6,108 bases of DNA from a bacterium (lineage in GTDB: Bacteria > JALSQH01). The notes beneath the pieces were generated by a model. That model was not told the DNA's origin and made no database searches. It saw only the letters and a program-made list of their open reading frames with translations. The stretch spans positions 1-6,108 of the forward strand of contig JALTID010000243.1 in NCBI GenBank assembly GCA_027004335.1. Direction: 5' to 3'. Both the position numbers and the translations under genes were made by a program. Shown here piece after piece: positions 5,017 to 6,108 of the stretch. Each line of letters opens with the position of its first letter. Positions within the stretch are counted from its first letter, which is position 1.

Positions 5017-5883
5017 TTAAAATAACTTATCTATCTTTTTAAGCAATTCTCTTGCCTTATCCTGAGCTGCTTTCTGTTCAGGGACTACATCAGGATAGAC
5101 AGTGACATCTCCTTTAAGGACCTCATTTAAAAGTTTTTTGAAAAGTTTCTTGTCCTCTTTTCTTACAGCGTAAAATTCTGCATAAAGAACTTTAGTCTCA
5201 AGATAATAGGGAGCAATTTTTAAAGATTTTTCAAAATGTTCTTTAGATTTTTCCAGGCTCCCACCCATCAAACTTGGAATAACTGCATAAAACGCCCCCC
5301 AATATCTATCAGGTGCACCATAGAAAAAAGTTATATCAAGCTCAGTTACTCTCTTCATCAATGCCTTAACTTTGGAAAGATTGAAAATAGATTTCATTAT
5401 TCCATAAAGTTTTGACCATTTCCCAAGATTCACAGCAGTCCAGTACATTGCTTCAATGTAGTCCTTGCCCAGTTTTGAAGCAGCCCTGTACCACTTTTTG
5501 CCTGCCTTTTTCACTTCTATGTTTGTTTGAAGAGCTTTGATACCCCAGTCCTTCCCCTGTTCATAATCCTTCAGCATTTTCTCTTTATTTCCTCTGTCAA
5601 AAACCTCAGCAAGGAAATAATAACCCCATGACAATCTAGTGGCAGGAAAATAGCCTTTCGCAGGATCTTTCTCATATGCCTTTTCGTAAAGCTTAAGAGA
5701 GCCCAGAAGATCTTCCTTGTTATACCTGTTTGCCCAGCTTTTGTTTGCATGATTAATCAAGTCCTCGTAAGAGCCCGGTACCACGGGAGACTTAACCACT
5801 TCTGTAACGGGTTCATTGGCGAAAAGACCAACAGAAAAGAAAAAAATAGAAAAGCTTATGATACCCAGTTTTTTCTTTAACAC
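5017..5883 (-). CDS. tatT: TatT-like TPR T-component of a TPR-associated TRAP transporter (TPAT)
   Basis: I place the start at GTG 5883 (288 residues). It follows AGGAGGAG at good distance and gives a clean signal peptide: 'MLKKK', a hydrophobic core to residue 20, and cleavage after 'GLFA' (19-22). A frame-extending TTG at 5940 would add 19 polar residues before the signal peptide, overlap the promoter and the upstream gene stop, and has no ribosome site. The mature protein is almost all alpha-helical, with TPR-like pairs such as 'SLKLYEKAYEKDP' (62-74) and 'GGSLEKSKEHFEKSLKIAP' (207-225). The TatT hallmarks are 'EAMYWTAVNLGKW' (144-156) and 'RVTELDITFFYGAPDRYWGAFYA' in its parts around 178-200. 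In Treponema pallidum the TatT trimer binds the partner P-component in the periplasm and may hand over hydrophobic ligand. Unlike that lipoprotein there is no lipobox Cys here. Its 11-base spacing to the dctP-like gene fits a P-T pair. Confidence 0.85.
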   Translation of the reverse strand: MLKKKLGIISFSIFFFSVGLFANEPVTEVVKSPVVPGSYEDLINHANKSWANRYNKEDLLGSLKLYEKAYEKDPAKGYFPATRLSWGYYFLAEVFDRGNKEKMLKDYEQGKDWGIKALQTNIEVKKAGKKWYRAASKLGKDYIEAMYWTAVNLGKWSKLYGIMKSIFNLSKVKALMKRVTELDITFFYGAPDRYWGAFYAVIPSLMGGSLEKSKEHFEKSLKIAPYYLETKVLYAEFYAVRKEDKKLFKKLLNEVLKGDVTVYPDVVPEQKAAQDKARELLKKIDKLF

Positions 5884-5887
5884 GAGA

Positions 5888-5895
5888 CTCCTCCT
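5888..5895 (-). promoter_or_regulatory. Ribosome binding site fixing the tatT-like GTG start
   Basis: AGGAGGAG lies 4 bases (6 from the core AGGAGG) before GTG at 5883. It is the only strong site in the region and is the reason to prefer GTG over the upstream TTG at 5940. Confidence 0.8.
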
Positions 5896-5905
5896 TTTTT
5901 TATAA

Positions 5906-5934
5906 AGGATAGTAAACTTTGATTGATGTGTCAA
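5906..5934 (-). promoter_or_regulatory. Sigma70-type promoter for the TatT-DctP-AOR-MoaD-hydrolase operon
   Basis: On the minus strand a perfect TTGACA (5934-5929) is followed after exactly 17 bp by TATCCT (5911-5906). Transcription would start near 5899, leaving a leader of about 16 bases made up mostly of the ribosome site. The -35 begins three bases after the TGA of the lipase-like gene, so the operon can be expressed apart from that gene, although read-through from it remains possible. No operator or riboswitch is visible in the short leader. Confidence 0.65.
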
Positions 5935-5936
5935 TA

Positions 5937-6108
5937 TCAAAAGTCTTCTTTTTCAAGTCTCCTTGCCTCGGAAAGAAAAAAACCAAGATAGTCAAAATTT
6001 GTCATACCAAGGGGCTGGCCTATGATGCCATAATGATCCCCCTCAAGAATTCCTAACCATTCTCCCCACTTTGCAGATTTTATAGATACCATGCCATCGT
6101 TTTCACCC
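5937..6108 (-). CDS. C-terminal end of a lipase/esterase-like alpha/beta hydrolase (5' partial)
   Basis: An open frame enters from the right edge and ends at TGA (5939-5937), giving the last 56 residues. It begins with 'ENDGMVSIKSAKWGEWLG', followed by 'EGDHYGIIGQPLG'. This spacing of an 'NDG-[LM]-V' motif, a 'S-A-x-W-G' turn and a 'DH' is known from bacterial triacylglycerol lipases and related esterases, where the Asp of NDG and the His are two members of the Ser-Asp-His triad. The nucleophile elbow and any signal peptide lie outside the window, so the compartment is unknown. The gene is co-oriented with the operon and ends 53 bases before the tatT-like GTG. It may belong to the same functional unit, but it is separated by a promoter. 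Confidence 0.7.
   Translation of the reverse strand, partial: GENDGMVSIKSAKWGEWLGILEGDHYGIIGQPLGMTNFDYLGFFLSEARRLEKEDF

Noticed and set aside
5884-5940. N-terminal extension of the tatT-like gene from TTG 5940
   Set aside because: It has no ribosome site, overlaps a promoter and the upstream stop, and would place 19 polar residues in front of a clear signal peptide.
1-6108. CRISPR array, tandem repeats or a replication origin
   Set aside because: No regularly spaced repeats, iterons or clusters of DnaA-box-like sites were seen in the window.

Overview
The window reads as chromosomal DNA from an anaerobic bacterium. A signal-peptide-bearing TRAP-type binding protein and a TPR-type T-component point to a diderm bacterium, and a tungsten/molybdenum aldehyde:ferredoxin oxidoreductase (AOR) points to strict anaerobiosis. 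Genes are tightly packed with strong AGGAGG ribosome sites, and the bases are moderately A+T-rich. I cannot name the species. An uncultured or thermophilic lineage would fit, but that is only an impression.

Left part (1-803, + strand, visibly more A+T-rich than the rest): the 3' end of an unrecognised beta-rich protein that may be a beta-propeller (to 341); about 90 bases with no gene and at most a weak hairpin; a 77-codon ORF (434-667) that looks like the C-terminal scrap of a transposase; then a promoter and a complete tRNA-Ala(GGC) with encoded CCA (728-803). The stretch 342-727 holds nothing else that I can support.

Right part (808-6108, all - strand): transcription runs from right to left. 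The window edge cuts a lipase/esterase-like gene (only its last 56 residues are visible). Starting on the lipase stop region there is a good sigma70-type promoter (TTGACA, 17 bp, TATCCT), then a compact five-gene run: a TatT-like TPR T-component of a TRAP transporter, a DctP-family substrate-binding protein, an AOR-family tungsto/molybdoenzyme, a MoaD/ThiS ubiquitin-like protein ending in Gly-Gly, and a monoacylglycerol-lipase-like alpha/beta hydrolase. Gaps are 11 and 8 bases for the first two junctions, about 6 for the third, and the last is a one-base TAATG overlap. The ribosome site of several genes lies inside the end of the gene before, so translation is probably coupled.

The combination is the notable part. 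A TPR-associated TRAP (TPAT) binding module with no membrane permease in view is co-transcribed with an AOR and its probable cofactor-sulfur carrier, and is bracketed by two alpha/beta hydrolases. A working hypothesis (inference only) is that esterases release a hydrophobic carboxylate or aldehyde, the TatT/DctP pair binds it in the periplasm, and the cytoplasmic AOR interconverts the acid and aldehyde with ferredoxin.
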